Source: Streptomyces jeddahensis (lineage in GTDB: Bacteria; Actinomycetota; Actinomycetes; Streptomycetales; Streptomycetaceae). Taken from it: a stretch of DNA of 64,000 bases. Position 1 is the first letter of the stretch. Each line of letters opens with the position of its first letter. The notes under the pieces are model-generated. The model saw only the letters and a program-made list of their open reading frames with translations. It searched no databases and had not been told where the DNA came from. Positions 42,212-50,989 of the stretch are shown here, in pieces. A program made the translations under genes and the position numbers. Location: assembly GCF_001642995.1 (NCBI RefSeq), contig NZ_LOHS01000102.1, positions 23,998 to 87,997 of the forward strand, written 5' to 3'.

Positions 42212-43603
42212 TCAGACTGCCGGTGCGAGTGTGGGTGCGGGCTGGGTCTGCTGGTAGGCGTGACCGATCCGCAGGAGGGCGCTCTCGCCGAGGGGACGTC
42301 CGAGGAGCTGCATGCCGATCGGCAGGCCCGCCGTGTCGTGGCCGACCGGTACGGACAGCGAGGGCACCCCGGTGATGTTGGCGGGGGACGACAGGCGTAC
42401 ATAGGCGTCGGAGACGCCCTCGGCGGTGCCGTCCGGCCAGGTGATCGTCTCCTGGCCGGCCTTGACGGCGGTTGCCGGGACGGTGGGGGCGGCGATCACG
42501 TCGACGTACTGCAGCATGCGCGCCCATTCCTGCCGCATGAGGGTGCGGGAGCGCTGGGCGCGCAGGTAGTCCCCGGCAGGCATGAGTTCGCCGGCCTCGA
42601 GGAGGATGCGGACGTCGGCCTGGTAGAGCTCGGGGACCGCACGCAGGGTGCGCTCGTGGTAGGCGGTGGCCTCGGGCACCATCAGGCCCCACTGGGTGGC
42701 CTGGATGTACCGGGTCAGGGGGATCTCGACGTCGACGAGCCGTGCACCGAGGCTCTCGAGTTGGGCGATGGCGCGCCGGACGGCGGCCTCCACCTCCGGG
42801 TCGACGTGGTCGAAGTAGTAGTTGCGCGGCACGCCGACGCGCAGCCCCGTCAGGTCCATGCCCGTGCCCGGCCGGTAGTCGATGGCGGGCGTGGTCAGGG
42901 AGGCGGGGTCGTGGGGGTCGTGTCCGGCCAGGGCGGTCAGGACCAGGGCCGCGTCCTCGACGGTGCGGGTGATCGGGCCGACGTGGTCCAGCGACCAGGA
43001 CAGGGACGTGACGCCGTGGCGCGGGACCAGGCCGTAGGTCGGCTTGAGGCCGACGACCCCGTTGAGCGCGGCGGGCACCCGGATGGATCCGCCGGTGTCG
43101 GTGCCCAGGGTGAAGGTCGCGGTGCCCGCGGCGACGGCGACGGCGGATCCGCCGCTGGAGCCGCCGGCGACCCTTTCCCGGTCCCAGGCGTTGTTGGTCT
43201 GCGGGGTGGTCAGTCCGTAGGCGAACTCATGGGTGTGGGTCTTGCCGACCAGGACGGCTCCGGCCGCGGCCAGGCGGGCTGCGACCGTGCTGTCGGCCTG
43301 CGCGCGATGGTCGGCCCTGACCCGGGAGCTGGCCGACGTCGCCGCGCCTGCGACGTCGATCAGGTCCTTCAGGCCCATCGGGATGCCGTGCAGTGGACCG
43401 CGGTAGCGGCCGGCCGCGATGTCGTTCTCGGCTTCGCGCGCGGCCCGGCGGGCCTGCTCGGCGGTGACGGTGACGTAGGCCTGCAGGCGCGGCTCCACCT
43501 GTTCGATGCGCTCCAGGACGGAGTCCGCCAGCTCGACGGGGGACAGCTGCCGGGCCCGGACCGCGTCAGCGGCCTGGGTCAGGGACAGTTCATACGGCTG
43601 CAT
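42212..43603 (-). CDS. amidase (amidase signature family, GatA/AtzF-like)
   Basis: A 463-residue amidase. The Ser-cisSer-Lys triad is visible: Lys in MGLKDLIDVAG, Ser in AGGSSGGSAVAV, Ser in TFTLGTDTGGSIRVP. It should hydrolyse a small amide or carboxyl-urea compound. ATG 43603 overlaps by 14 bases the small AtzG-like gene, whose product would be its partner subunit, as in AtzG-AtzE and allophanate-type pairs. The longer frame to 43849 is the small gene's other frame. Sequence with PTYGLVPRHGVTS is typical GatA-like. Confidence 0.92.
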   Translation of the reverse strand: MQPYELSLTQAADAVRARQLSPVELADSVLERIEQVEPRLQAYVTVTAEQARRAAREAENDIAAGRYRGPLHGIPMGLKDLIDVAGAATSASSRVRADHRAQADSTVAARLAAAGAVLVGKTHTHEFAYGLTTPQTNNAWDRERVAGGSSGGSAVAVAAGTATFTLGTDTGGSIRVPAALNGVVGLKPTYGLVPRHGVTSLSWSLDHVGPITRTVEDAALVLTALAGHDPHDPASLTTPAIDYRPGTGMDLTGLRVGVPRNYYFDHVDPEVEAAVRRAIAQLESLGARLVDVEIPLTRYIQATQWGLMVPEATAYHERTLRAVPELYQADVRILLEAGELMPAGDYLRAQRSRTLMRQEWARMLQYVDVIAAPTVPATAVKAGQETITWPDGTAEGVSDAYVRLSSPANITGVPSLSVPVGHDTAGLPIGMQLLGRPLGESALLRIGHAYQQTQPAPTLAPAV

Positions 43604-43799
43604 CGTGCTTCTCCTCTCCCGCGTGGTAGGCGGGGGCGGGCGGGGTGTCCCCGAAGTCCAGCTCCCGCAGGACCGCGACGACGGAGTGGATGTGGTTGGC
43701 GACGGCCGCGACCGCGGCGTGGCGGTCGGCGGGCAGCGGAAGCCCGGCGCGGGCGGCCCAGCGGGCCGCTTCCGGTGGCGTGAGTTCTGCGACGGACAT
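43590..43799 (-). CDS. AtzG-like (DUF4089) small amidase subunit
   Basis: A 69-residue protein: MSVAELTPPEAARWAARAGL, then LPADRHAAVAAVANHIHSV. The pattern of a helical G-L-P-L-P/D-x-x-x-x-x-V-x-x-x-x segment suits the small GatC/AtzG-like subunits that stabilise amidases such as AtzE. ATG 43799 has AGGAG. It overlaps the amidase start by 14 bases, indicating coupled, roughly equal expression. Assignment rests on size, position and weak sequence pattern. Confidence 0.65.
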   Translation of the reverse strand: MSVAELTPPEAARWAARAGLPLPADRHAAVAAVANHIHSVVAVLRELDFGDTPPAPAYHAGEEKHDAAV

Positions 43800-43850
43800 G
43801 GACTTCTCTCCTCGGGGGCTGGAGCGGCGGGGCAAAGCCTGGACGCCAAA

Positions 43851-43915
43851 AGCTAAGCGTTTGCGTTAGCTGACTGTAGGGCCTACGGTGGCTTAAAGCA
43901 AACACGTTGCGTTTA
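43851..43915. promoter_or_regulatory. divergent amidase/MFS promoter with TetR-type operators
   Basis: Two related motifs in the 131-base divergent gap. The one at 43892-43915 (TAAAGCAAACACG followed by TTGCG and TTTA) matches the tetR operator at 36352-36368 at 19 of 24 positions. The second at 43851-43871 (AGCTAA ... TTAGCT) contains, on the minus strand, TAACGCAAAC, close to TAAAGCAAAC of the first. Confidence 0.55.
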
Positions 43916-43930
43916 GCGCCGAGGAGTGCC

Positions 43931-45190
43931 ATGTCCACCGTCACACCACGAGCACCTGCGCCGGGCCACCCGGGAGCCCGTACCCAGACCGCCACGCGCA
44001 CGGCGTCCTTCGTCCTGGACACCTCGATCCTGGCCGCGCTCCTAGCGGCATCCAGTGCGCCGACGCCGCTGTACCCCCATTACCAGGACGCCTGGAACCT
44101 GTCCGCGCTCACCATCACCGTGGTCTTCAGCGCCTACTCCCTGACACTGCTGCTGGCCCTGCTCACCGTCGGAGCGCTGTCCGACCACCTCGGGCGGCGC
44201 CCCGTCCTCGTCGGCGCCCTGCTGCTTCAGGCCGCCTCCATGGTGCTGCTGGCCTCCGCGGACGGCGCCGGTGCGCTGATCGCCGCCCGAATCCTGCAGG
44301 GAGCGGCCACCGGCGCGGCCACCAGCGCCGCAGGCGCGGCCCTCCTCGACCTGGAGGACCCCCGGCGCCCGGGCCGGTCCGCGCTGACCAACAGCATCGC
44401 CCCAGTGGCGGGCATGGCCGCCGGCGTCCTGGCCGCCACCCTCCTCGTCCGTTTCGCCCCCGCCCCCACGGTCACCGTGTACGTCCTGCTGGCGGTCCTC
44501 TTCACCGCCCAGGCGATTGCGGTCACGTTCATCCCGGAGACGGCCCACCGGCACGCTGGCGCCCTGCGCTCCCTCCGCCCGCAGCTCGCGGTGCCGCCGT
44601 CGGCCCGCCGCGCCCTGCTGACGGCTGGCACCGGTGTCGTCGCCATCTGGGCCCTGGGCGGCTTCTATTCCTCCCTCGGGCCGGCGCTCGTGCGCCTCGT
44701 GGCTCCGGGCGCTCCGCAGGCGGCCGGCGGCATGGTCTTCTTCACGCTCACTGCCGCGGCCGCCCTCACCGTATGGACACTGCGGCGCACGGCACCACAC
44801 ACCGCCGCCACCGGCGGAAGCCTGGCCGTCATCCCCGCCGCGGCCTTGACGCTGAGCGGTCTGCACGGCGCCGGCCTGCCCGCTGTCTACGGCGGCGCGG
44901 CCCTGGCCGGAATCGCCTTCGGCGCCGTCTCCCAAGGGGCGCTGCGCATGACACTCGCCTCACTCGACGAGCAGGACCGCGCCACGACCCTGGCCGCCTA
45001 CTACGTCCTCAGCTACCTCTCCATGAGCCTGCCCGCCATCGCCGCGGGCGCCGCCACCCAGCACTACGGGCTGGGTACCGCCGCCCACGCCTACGCCATC
45101 GCCGCCGCCCTGCTCGCCGTCGCGGCCCTGGCAGCACTCGCCGTGTCGCAGCGCCGGGCAGCCCACAGCACACACAATGACCTTCCGTAA
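43931..45190 (+). CDS. MFS transporter
   Basis: A 419-residue protein with about 12 hydrophobic helices. The MFS A motif between helices 2 and 3 is present as GALSDHLGRRPVLV. FVLDTSILAALLAASSAPTP opens helix 1. Transport direction and substrate are not evident; the divergent amidase suggests uptake of an amide or export of its product. ATG 43931 has GAGGAG; the 43907 start has none. Predicted to be controlled by a TetR protein through the operators immediately upstream. Confidence 0.9.
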   Translation: MSTVTPRAPAPGHPGARTQTATRTASFVLDTSILAALLAASSAPTPLYPHYQDAWNLSALTITVVFSAYSLTLLLALLTVGALSDHLGRRPVLVGALLLQAASMVLLASADGAGALIAARILQGAATGAATSAAGAALLDLEDPRRPGRSALTNSIAPVAGMAAGVLAATLLVRFAPAPTVTVYVLLAVLFTAQAIAVTFIPETAHRHAGALRSLRPQLAVPPSARRALLTAGTGVVAIWALGGFYSSLGPALVRLVAPGAPQAAGGMVFFTLTAAAALTVWTLRRTAPHTAATGGSLAVIPAAALTLSGLHGAGLPAVYGGAALAGIAFGAVSQGALRMTLASLDEQDRATTLAAYYVLSYLSMSLPAIAAGAATQHYGLGTAAHAYAIAAALLAVAALAALAVSQRRAAHSTHNDLP

Positions 45191-45214
45191 CGAGACTGAA
45201 GGAAACGACCGATC

Positions 45215-46129
45215 ATGAGCACCCCACCGGCCACCGCCCAGACCGCCATCCCCTCCTGGAGCGTGGGCGACGTCACCGTCCACCGCATCGACGAGGTTCT
45301 TCTGCCGCCCGCCACCGGACCCTGGCTTCTGCCGGACGCCACCACGGACGTCGTCAAGCAGCAGGACTGGCTGCGGCCCGACTTCGCCGACCACGAGGGC
45401 ATCCTGCACATCGACAGCCACAGCTTCGCGTTCGTCCTGGGCGGGCTGCGCATCCTCGTCGACACCGGCATCGGCAACGGCAAGGAGCGGGCCAACCCCG
45501 CCTGGCACAACCTGAACACCGACTTCCTCCAGCGCCTGGCCGCCGCCGGATTCCCCCCGGACTCCGTCGACCTGGTGGTCCTCACCCACCTGCACGCCGA
45601 CCACGTCGGCTGGAACACGCGCGAAGTGAACGGAGAGTGGGTTCCCACCTTCCCCAACGCCCGCTACCTCACCTCCCGCACCGAGCGGGAGTTCTGGGCC
45701 ACGTACGACATGGAGGAGGCGCGCAAGCAGATGTTCCGCGACTCCGTGATCCCCATCGAGGAGGCGGGGCTCCTCGACCTCGTCGACGTCCTGGCCGACG
45801 GCGTCGAGATCGTCCCGGGCCTGCGCCTGATCCCCACTCCCGGACACACCCCCGGTCACATCGCCGTCGAGCTGACCAGCCGCGGAGAGACAGCTCTGAT
45901 CACCGGCGACTGCATCCACCACCCCGTCCAGTTCGCCCACCCCGCCATCGGCGCCTGCGTCGACATCGACCCGGAGCAGTCCGAGGACTCGCGCCGCAAG
46001 CTGCTCGGCTCCCTCGCCGACACGGACACCCTGGTCCTGGGCACCCACTTCGCGCCGCCCACCGCCGGCCGCGTCGTCACCCATGAGCGCGCCTACCGGC
46101 TCTCGCCCGTCCCTGCCGGCTCGCGCTGA
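45215..46129 (+). CDS. MBL-fold metallo-hydrolase, cytoplasmic
   Basis: A 304-residue metallo-beta-lactamase-fold protein. Metal ligands: HLHADHVGWN, PTPGHTPGHIAVE, ITGDCIHHPVQFAH. It aligns with the Tat-exported protein at 40777-41847 around the same motifs (VGWNTREVNGEWVPTFPNA against VGWNTRREDRDWVPTFPNA), but has no export signal, so it acts inside. Family members include AHL-type lactonases and other ester/lactone hydrolases. ATG 45215 lies 24 bases after the MFS stop with GAAGGA; they form an operon. Confidence 0.9.
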   Translation: MSTPPATAQTAIPSWSVGDVTVHRIDEVLLPPATGPWLLPDATTDVVKQQDWLRPDFADHEGILHIDSHSFAFVLGGLRILVDTGIGNGKERANPAWHNLNTDFLQRLAAAGFPPDSVDLVVLTHLHADHVGWNTREVNGEWVPTFPNARYLTSRTEREFWATYDMEEARKQMFRDSVIPIEEAGLLDLVDVLADGVEIVPGLRLIPTPGHTPGHIAVELTSRGETALITGDCIHHPVQFAHPAIGACVDIDPEQSEDSRRKLLGSLADTDTLVLGTHFAPPTAGRVVTHERAYRLSPVPAGSR

Positions 46130-46149
46130 CCGGCGACGGTGCGGCCCGT

Positions 46150-46177
46150 GTCCGGCCGGCACTCCGCATGGCCGGAC
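46150..46177. terminator. bidirectional terminator between convergent genes
   Basis: GTCCGGCC and GGCCGGAC form a perfect 8-bp stem with a 12-base loop in the gap between the MBL gene (ends 46129) and the MFS gene (ends 46293). Confidence 0.55.
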
Positions 46178-46292
46178 CATGTCTGCCGGGCCGAGCAGTG
46201 CAGTCAGGCGGCAGCGCCCGGGTGCACGGCCATACGGCCACGTAGCTGCGTGCCGATGTGACTCCGGCAGGGCCGGACCGTGCGGGGTCCGG

Positions 46293-47579
46293 TCAACGCA
46301 CCGACCTGATGGGAATGACGGCCAGAGCGCCGATCACGCAGACCGCGGCGGCGGCGCCGAGCAGGAAGTGGTACTCGTGGCCGCCCGCGGTGTTGACCAA
46401 CAGCACGCCGAGGGCGGGCGCGATGGACTGCGGTGCGGCGTTGGCGATGTTGAACACGCCCAGGTCCTTCGCCGTCTCCTGCGGATCGGGCAGGACGTCG
46501 AGGACGAGGGCGAGGTCCACTCCCGCGTAGACGCCGAAGCCGAGGCCGAGCACCACTTCAGCGGCGTAGAAGCCGGCCACGGAGTGCGTCGTGATCAGCA
46601 GGGCCGTGCCGATGCCGAAGACCAGCGCGGAGGATCCGACGAAGACCTTGCGGCGCCGCAAGCGGTCGGACAGCCATCCGGCCAGCTGGCCGGAAGCCAT
46701 CAGGACAAGGGTGTAGATCAGCACGCCGGTGGCCATGACGGACACCGCCCGCTCGTCCGACAGGCCCAGCTGGTCCTGCAGGAACAGCAGCCTGAAGGTG
46801 GTGAACATGAACATCGCCAGAATGATCATGAAGCGGGAGGTGAAGGCCCAGCCGAAGTCAGGGTGCTTGCGGGGGTTCACCCAGAATGTGCTGAGCATCG
46901 TGCGCGGGCCCCCGTCGGACGGTGGACGCTGCGGCAGCGGCTTGTCGGGAAGGGCGATCGCGTACAGCAGGACCAGGGCGAGCCCGACCGCAGCCGGGGC
47001 CATGAACAGCAGCATTCCGTGCGTGCCGAGGGCCTTCGCCGCGTAGGCGGCGCCGAGAATGGCCACGTTCTGCATGACGCCGATCAGGCCGGCGACCTTG
47101 CCCCGCTGGAAGACCGGTACCTGGTCGGCGACCGACGCGGTGAACGCGGCCAGGGCGGCGTTGGCGAACATTTGGCTCAGGAACCAGGCGACGGCGACGA
47201 CCGTCAGACTGCGCGTGGTGGCGATGGCGGCGAGGCCGCCCGTCAGGCCGAGCGCGCCGATCACCAGCCAGGGCCGACGCCGGCCGAAGCGGCCGGTCGT
47301 CCGGTCACTGATCCGGCCGAAGACCGGGTTGGCGAGGAACGCGGCCACCGCGCCGAGGCTGCTGACCATGCCCAGGGCAGAGACCTCGTCGTCCTTGGGG
47401 ACGATCTCCTGCACCTTGATGGCAAGGCTGGCGAAGACCGGGGTGAGCAGGGCTAGGAAGAGTCCGAGTTGCGCCAAGGCCATCGTGGTGACGACCCAGG
47501 GGCGGGCCGTGCGCTCGGGCGAGTAGGGCTGCTCGCTGTACTCGGGGGCTGGACCCGGGCGGGGGGAGGTGGTGGTCAT
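46293..47579 (-). CDS. MFS transporter (GPH/SLC45-like sugar type)
   Basis: A 428-residue, 12-helix permease. The loop RISDRTTGRFGRRRPWLVIG matches the glycoside-pentoside-hexuronide and sucrose (SLC45) transporter subfamily, and DRLRRRKVFVG is the second-half counterpart. Likely a sugar or sugar-conjugate symporter, not proven. ATG 47579; the frame extending to 47891 enters the divergent regulator's promoter. The candidate operator at 47866-47878 lies between the two divergent genes. Confidence 0.88.
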   Translation of the reverse strand: MTTTSPRPGPAPEYSEQPYSPERTARPWVVTTMALAQLGLFLALLTPVFASLAIKVQEIVPKDDEVSALGMVSSLGAVAAFLANPVFGRISDRTTGRFGRRRPWLVIGALGLTGGLAAIATTRSLTVVAVAWFLSQMFANAALAAFTASVADQVPVFQRGKVAGLIGVMQNVAILGAAYAAKALGTHGMLLFMAPAAVGLALVLLYAIALPDKPLPQRPPSDGGPRTMLSTFWVNPRKHPDFGWAFTSRFMIILAMFMFTTFRLLFLQDQLGLSDERAVSVMATGVLIYTLVLMASGQLAGWLSDRLRRRKVFVGSSALVFGIGTALLITTHSVAGFYAAEVVLGLGFGVYAGVDLALVLDVLPDPQETAKDLGVFNIANAAPQSIAPALGVLLVNTAGGHEYHFLLGAAAAVCVIGALAVIPIRSVR

Positions 47580-47865
47580 GTGACCGCCTTCGTGCTGGGC
47601 GACGCAGAAAAGAGAGGGACGCGGAGGCACGCGGGATCGCCGGCATGCGCTGCTCGCACGCGTCTTCGACAGGTGTGAGTGGCTCGCCAAAATAGGCGTG
47701 GCTCGATGCCTGGGCAAGAGTCGGATGCAGTCTCGTGATGTACGACGCAACGCGCGTCGGCGCACTGTCCGTATGGCGATACATTCCTGCGACCTGTGGT
47801 GTGCAACGATCCTGGCAGTACTCTCTCTGTGCAGGTCAGGTTGGGCATCAGGTACAGCGGCGGGA

Positions 47866-47878
47866 CATCTGTCACATG
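47866..47878. promoter_or_regulatory. CATCTGTCACATG, partial match to the 42-bp element core
   Basis: It differs at one base from the palindrome in the 42-bp elements and shares the flanking GA and AC (GACATCTGTCA-ATGAC). It is 67 bases upstream of the LAL regulator start, so it may be its autoregulatory site. Confidence 0.5.
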
Positions 47879-47944
47879 ACGACGAATGCACGAGACGTCA
47901 GTCATGGACCCCAAATGCCGCAGGCCCGGCGGGAGAATTCATCG

Positions 47945-50821
47945 ATGTCTTCCCGCTGGACGATCCACTTGGTCGGACGCGAGGCCGAGCTGGCGGTGCT
48001 GAGCGATTCCGTCGCGCAGCTGCGAGCCGGCACCGGCGGCGTGGTCCTGATCGAGGGGGAGCCCGGCATCGGCAAGTCGTCGCTGCTGGCCGCGGCGGCC
48101 GCCGTCGGGCAGGAGTCCGGCTGTACGGTGCTGCGCGGCACCGCGGACCAGGTCGCACATCCGTTGCCGCTGCGGTTGCTGTTCGACTGTCTGGAGATCG
48201 CGCAGCACACACCCCATCCCCGTCGCGCGGAGATCGCCCGCTTCGCGCATGCCCGGCGTCCCGACGTCTTCCTCAAGAGCGCGGCGCACGCCGCAGTCGC
48301 CGAGATGCTCATCAACCTGGTCGATGAGCTGTGCGCGGGCTCGCCGACCGTGATGATGCTCGACGACGTGCAGTGGGCGGACGACGCGTCGCTGGACGTA
48401 TGCCGACGGTTGGCCCAGGCCGCGGTGCACCTGCCGTTGTTGCTGGTGCTGTCCTTCCGTCCGGTACCACAGGAACCGGGCTTGCGACGGCTGCGTGCCG
48501 CGCTGCGCGGCCCCGGCACGAAGGAGATCTCGCTGGGGCCACTCGGTCCGGACGCCGTCCTCGATCTCGTGTCCGACGTCGCCGGTGCGCAGCCGGGCCC
48601 CGCGCTGGTCGAGTTCGCCGCCCAGGCGAGCGGCAATCCGCTCTACGTGCGGGAGCTGGTCGAGTCCCTGGTGCGTGAAGGCGTGGTGACGGTCGACGGG
48701 CATGCCGAGCTGCGCGACACCTCGCTGAGCTCCGTTCCGAGGTCCCTGGCCGCGGCGCTGGACAGCCGGCTGAGCTTCGTCGGGGACAGCGCACTCGGCA
48801 TGCTGCGGGCGGCCGCGCTGCTGGGCGGGGAGTTCGCGGTCACCGAGGTGGCCGTACTCCTGGGCCGGTCCATTTTCGAGATCGCCGCTGACCTCCAGGA
48901 GGCCGCGGCGGCCGGGATCCTCGTGGACGCCGGACAGCGGATGGGATTCAGGCATCCACTGATCCGCCAGGCGCTCTACGACGGCATACCGACAGCGCTG
49001 CGCCTCGCGCTGCACCGGGACGCGGCCCGGGCGCTGGACGGCATCGGCGGGGTAGAGCCCCAGAGGGTGGCCCAGCAACTGCTGGCGGCGGGCCTGGCAG
49101 GTGACCGCTGGACCCGGCGCTGGCTTGCCGATACGGCACCGGTGCTGGCAGCGCGGGCCCCGCACATCGCGGCCGAGCTGCTGCGCCGGGAACTGGATCA
49201 CGGGGTTGCCGACGAGTCGGAGCGTGCCGCGTTGAGCATGGCTCTCGCGCAGATCCTGGTGGGCACCGGCGAGCATGAAGAGGCCGCGCTGCACGCCCGG
49301 CAGGCCCTCGCGGGGTCGACCGAGCCCGCTGACCGCGGGCGGATGTACTGGGTGCTCGCCCGTGCGCTGGTCAGCGGCGGTGACAACGACGCGGCCGTCG
49401 TGACCCTGAGGCAGGCGTTGGAGCGGCCCGATCTGCCGGACGCCTGGCGTTCCCGGTTGCTCGCCTCTCTGGCGATGTTCCAGCGGGCGGGATCGGGTGC
49501 TCTGGAGGCCGCGGAAGTCACCGCACGCCAGGCACTGGAGATCGGTGAGAGTACGGGGGACGCCTTCGCCACCGCGTACGCGCTCACCGATCTGTGGGCC
49601 AATCACTCCGTGCAGCGACGGCATCTGTCCGCCCTGGAGTGCGTGGACAGGGCGCTTGGGACACTGAACAGCGCCGGCGACCACGCGGACCTGCGGGCGT
49701 ACGTGCTGCATGCCCGGATCTTCACCCTGCAGAACCTCAGCCGGTGGTCGGATGCCGAGGGGGCCCTTGGCGAGGCGCGGCGGTTCCTCCTCGACAACGA
49801 CCGAGCCGATGACGCCATGTCCAGCGTCACCGCGGCGGTCCTCATGTACTGGCTGGGCCGGTGGGACGACACACTGGCGGAGCTCGACTCGGTCGACCAG
49901 AGCGTCTCCGCGATGACCTACCGGGGACTGCGCGAACGCGGGCCGGTGTGGCTGTGGCACGGCGTGGCCGCCCTCATCGCCGTCCGCCGGGACGAGCGCG
50001 CCAAGGCCGGGGCGCACCTGCGGGCCGGGCTGCGTCAGCCACCTGTCACGGTCGCCGACCGGGAGAACACCGACTTCCTGCTGTGCGCGCGGGCGCTCGC
50101 CGCCGAGCAGAGCGGAGACCCCCAGCAGGCCCTTGCCCACCTCAGTCCTCTCCTTGACCGGCGGCCCGGTGAGATGACGCTGATCCACCAGTGGCTGCCG
50201 GCGTTCGTCCGGCTGTCACTTGCGGTGGACGACCGGTCGGCAGGCGCGGCCGCACTGGAGGCATGCCGGGCCGAGGCGGCCGCGGAGCAGGTACCCGCCC
50301 GGGCCACGGCTGCCGCCGACTGGTGTGCCGGTCTGCACGAGGGAGATCCGGCGTTGTTGCGGTCGGCGGTGGATCACTATCGCGCCGCCGGTGTGCCGGT
50401 GGAGCTGGCGGGGGCGTTGGAGGATCTCGCCGTCGTCCTCGCCGATCGCGGGAGTACGGCCGAGTGCAAGGCTGTCCTGGCGGAGGCCGTGGATCTCTAC
50501 AGCGGTTTCGGCGCGGTGTGGGACGTCCGCCGGGCCGAGGCGCGACTGCGCGAGTACGGGATCCGCTGCGGTGTGCGGGGCGCCCGGGCCAAGCGGGCCG
50601 CGCACGGGTGGGACGCCCTGACCCCGACCGAGCGCAAGATCGCCCTGCTGGTCGCGGCAGGCCGGTCCACAGCCGAGATCGCGCAGAGCATGTTCCTGAC
50701 CCGTCGCACCACGCAGACGCACATCTCGCACATCCTCGCCAAGCTCGGCATGCGCAGCCGTGTGGAGATCGCCCGGGAGGCGTTCAACCGCGACCCGGGA
50801 GCCATTCCCACCGATCTGTGA
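47945..50821 (+). CDS. LAL-type LuxR regulator (large ATP-binding)
   Basis: A 958-residue LAL/MalT-like regulator. N-terminal ATPase: HLVGREAELAVL, Walker A EGEPGIGKSSLL, Walker B VMMLDDVQWADD. A long helical repeat region follows, and the C-terminal LuxR HTH has LTPTERKIALLVAAGRSTAE and TTQTHISHILAKLGMRSRVE. LAL regulators activate target operons when their ATP/inducer state changes, often for sugar or antibiotic genes. ATG 47945 (GGGAG) begins directly before the ATPase domain; starts at 47735 and 47876 are less supported. It sits in the middle of the locus sharing the CATCTGACAGATG motif. Confidence 0.92.
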   Translation: MSSRWTIHLVGREAELAVLSDSVAQLRAGTGGVVLIEGEPGIGKSSLLAAAAAVGQESGCTVLRGTADQVAHPLPLRLLFDCLEIAQHTPHPRRAEIARFAHARRPDVFLKSAAHAAVAEMLINLVDELCAGSPTVMMLDDVQWADDASLDVCRRLAQAAVHLPLLLVLSFRPVPQEPGLRRLRAALRGPGTKEISLGPLGPDAVLDLVSDVAGAQPGPALVEFAAQASGNPLYVRELVESLVREGVVTVDGHAELRDTSLSSVPRSLAAALDSRLSFVGDSALGMLRAAALLGGEFAVTEVAVLLGRSIFEIAADLQEAAAAGILVDAGQRMGFRHPLIRQALYDGIPTALRLALHRDAARALDGIGGVEPQRVAQQLLAAGLAGDRWTRRWLADTAPVLAARAPHIAAELLRRELDHGVADESERAALSMALAQILVGTGEHEEAALHARQALAGSTEPADRGRMYWVLARALVSGGDNDAAVVTLRQALERPDLPDAWRSRLLASLAMFQRAGSGALEAAEVTARQALEIGESTGDAFATAYALTDLWANHSVQRRHLSALECVDRALGTLNSAGDHADLRAYVLHARIFTLQNLSRWSDAEGALGEARRFLLDNDRADDAMSSVTAAVLMYWLGRWDDTLAELDSVDQSVSAMTYRGLRERGPVWLWHGVAALIAVRRDERAKAGAHLRAGLRQPPVTVADRENTDFLLCARALAAEQSGDPQQALAHLSPLLDRRPGEMTLIHQWLPAFVRLSLAVDDRSAGAAALEACRAEAAAEQVPARATAAADWCAGLHEGDPALLRSAVDHYRAAGVPVELAGALEDLAVVLADRGSTAECKAVLAEAVDLYSGFGAVWDVRRAEARLREYGIRCGVRGARAKRAAHGWDALTPTERKIALLVAAGRSTAEIAQSMFLTRRTTQTHISHILAKLGMRSRVEIAREAFNRDPGAIPTDL

Positions 50822-50861
50822 CGCGATCGCTGTCATCTGACAGATGTCTCGCGGCTTCGGC
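50820..50861 (+). promoter_or_regulatory. 42-bp element, copy 2 (SsgA-like gene promoter)
   Basis: Begins at the last base of the LAL regulator stop codon. It matches copy 1 (42045-42086, opposite strand) at 40 of 42 positions, and the palindrome CATCTGACAGATG occupies 50834-50846. The near edge is about 130 bases upstream of the SsgA-like start, in the same orientation relative to its gene as copy 1. Confidence 0.75.
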
Positions 50862-50989
50862 CACGGAAGCCTGGGCTTACCGGCCACCCGGCCGGACGCC
50901 GGCCAGCCGGCTTTCACGGACACCCGCTCCTCGCCTCTCCTGAGCGCCGGCAACAGGTGTCGAGAGTCACAGAAGGACAGGAATGCAGA

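Noticed and set aside
47939..50188. A 749-codon minus-strand ORF antisense to the LAL regulator
   Set aside because: It is a shadow of the plus-strand gene, which has clear Walker and HTH motifs; the antisense translation has no recognisable domain.
42045..50861. The 42-bp inverted pair as terminal repeats of a transposon
   Set aside because: There is no transposase or target duplication, both copies are at promoters in the same orientation relative to the downstream genes, and a related core lies inside the segment. Regulatory use is simpler, though recombination was not excluded.
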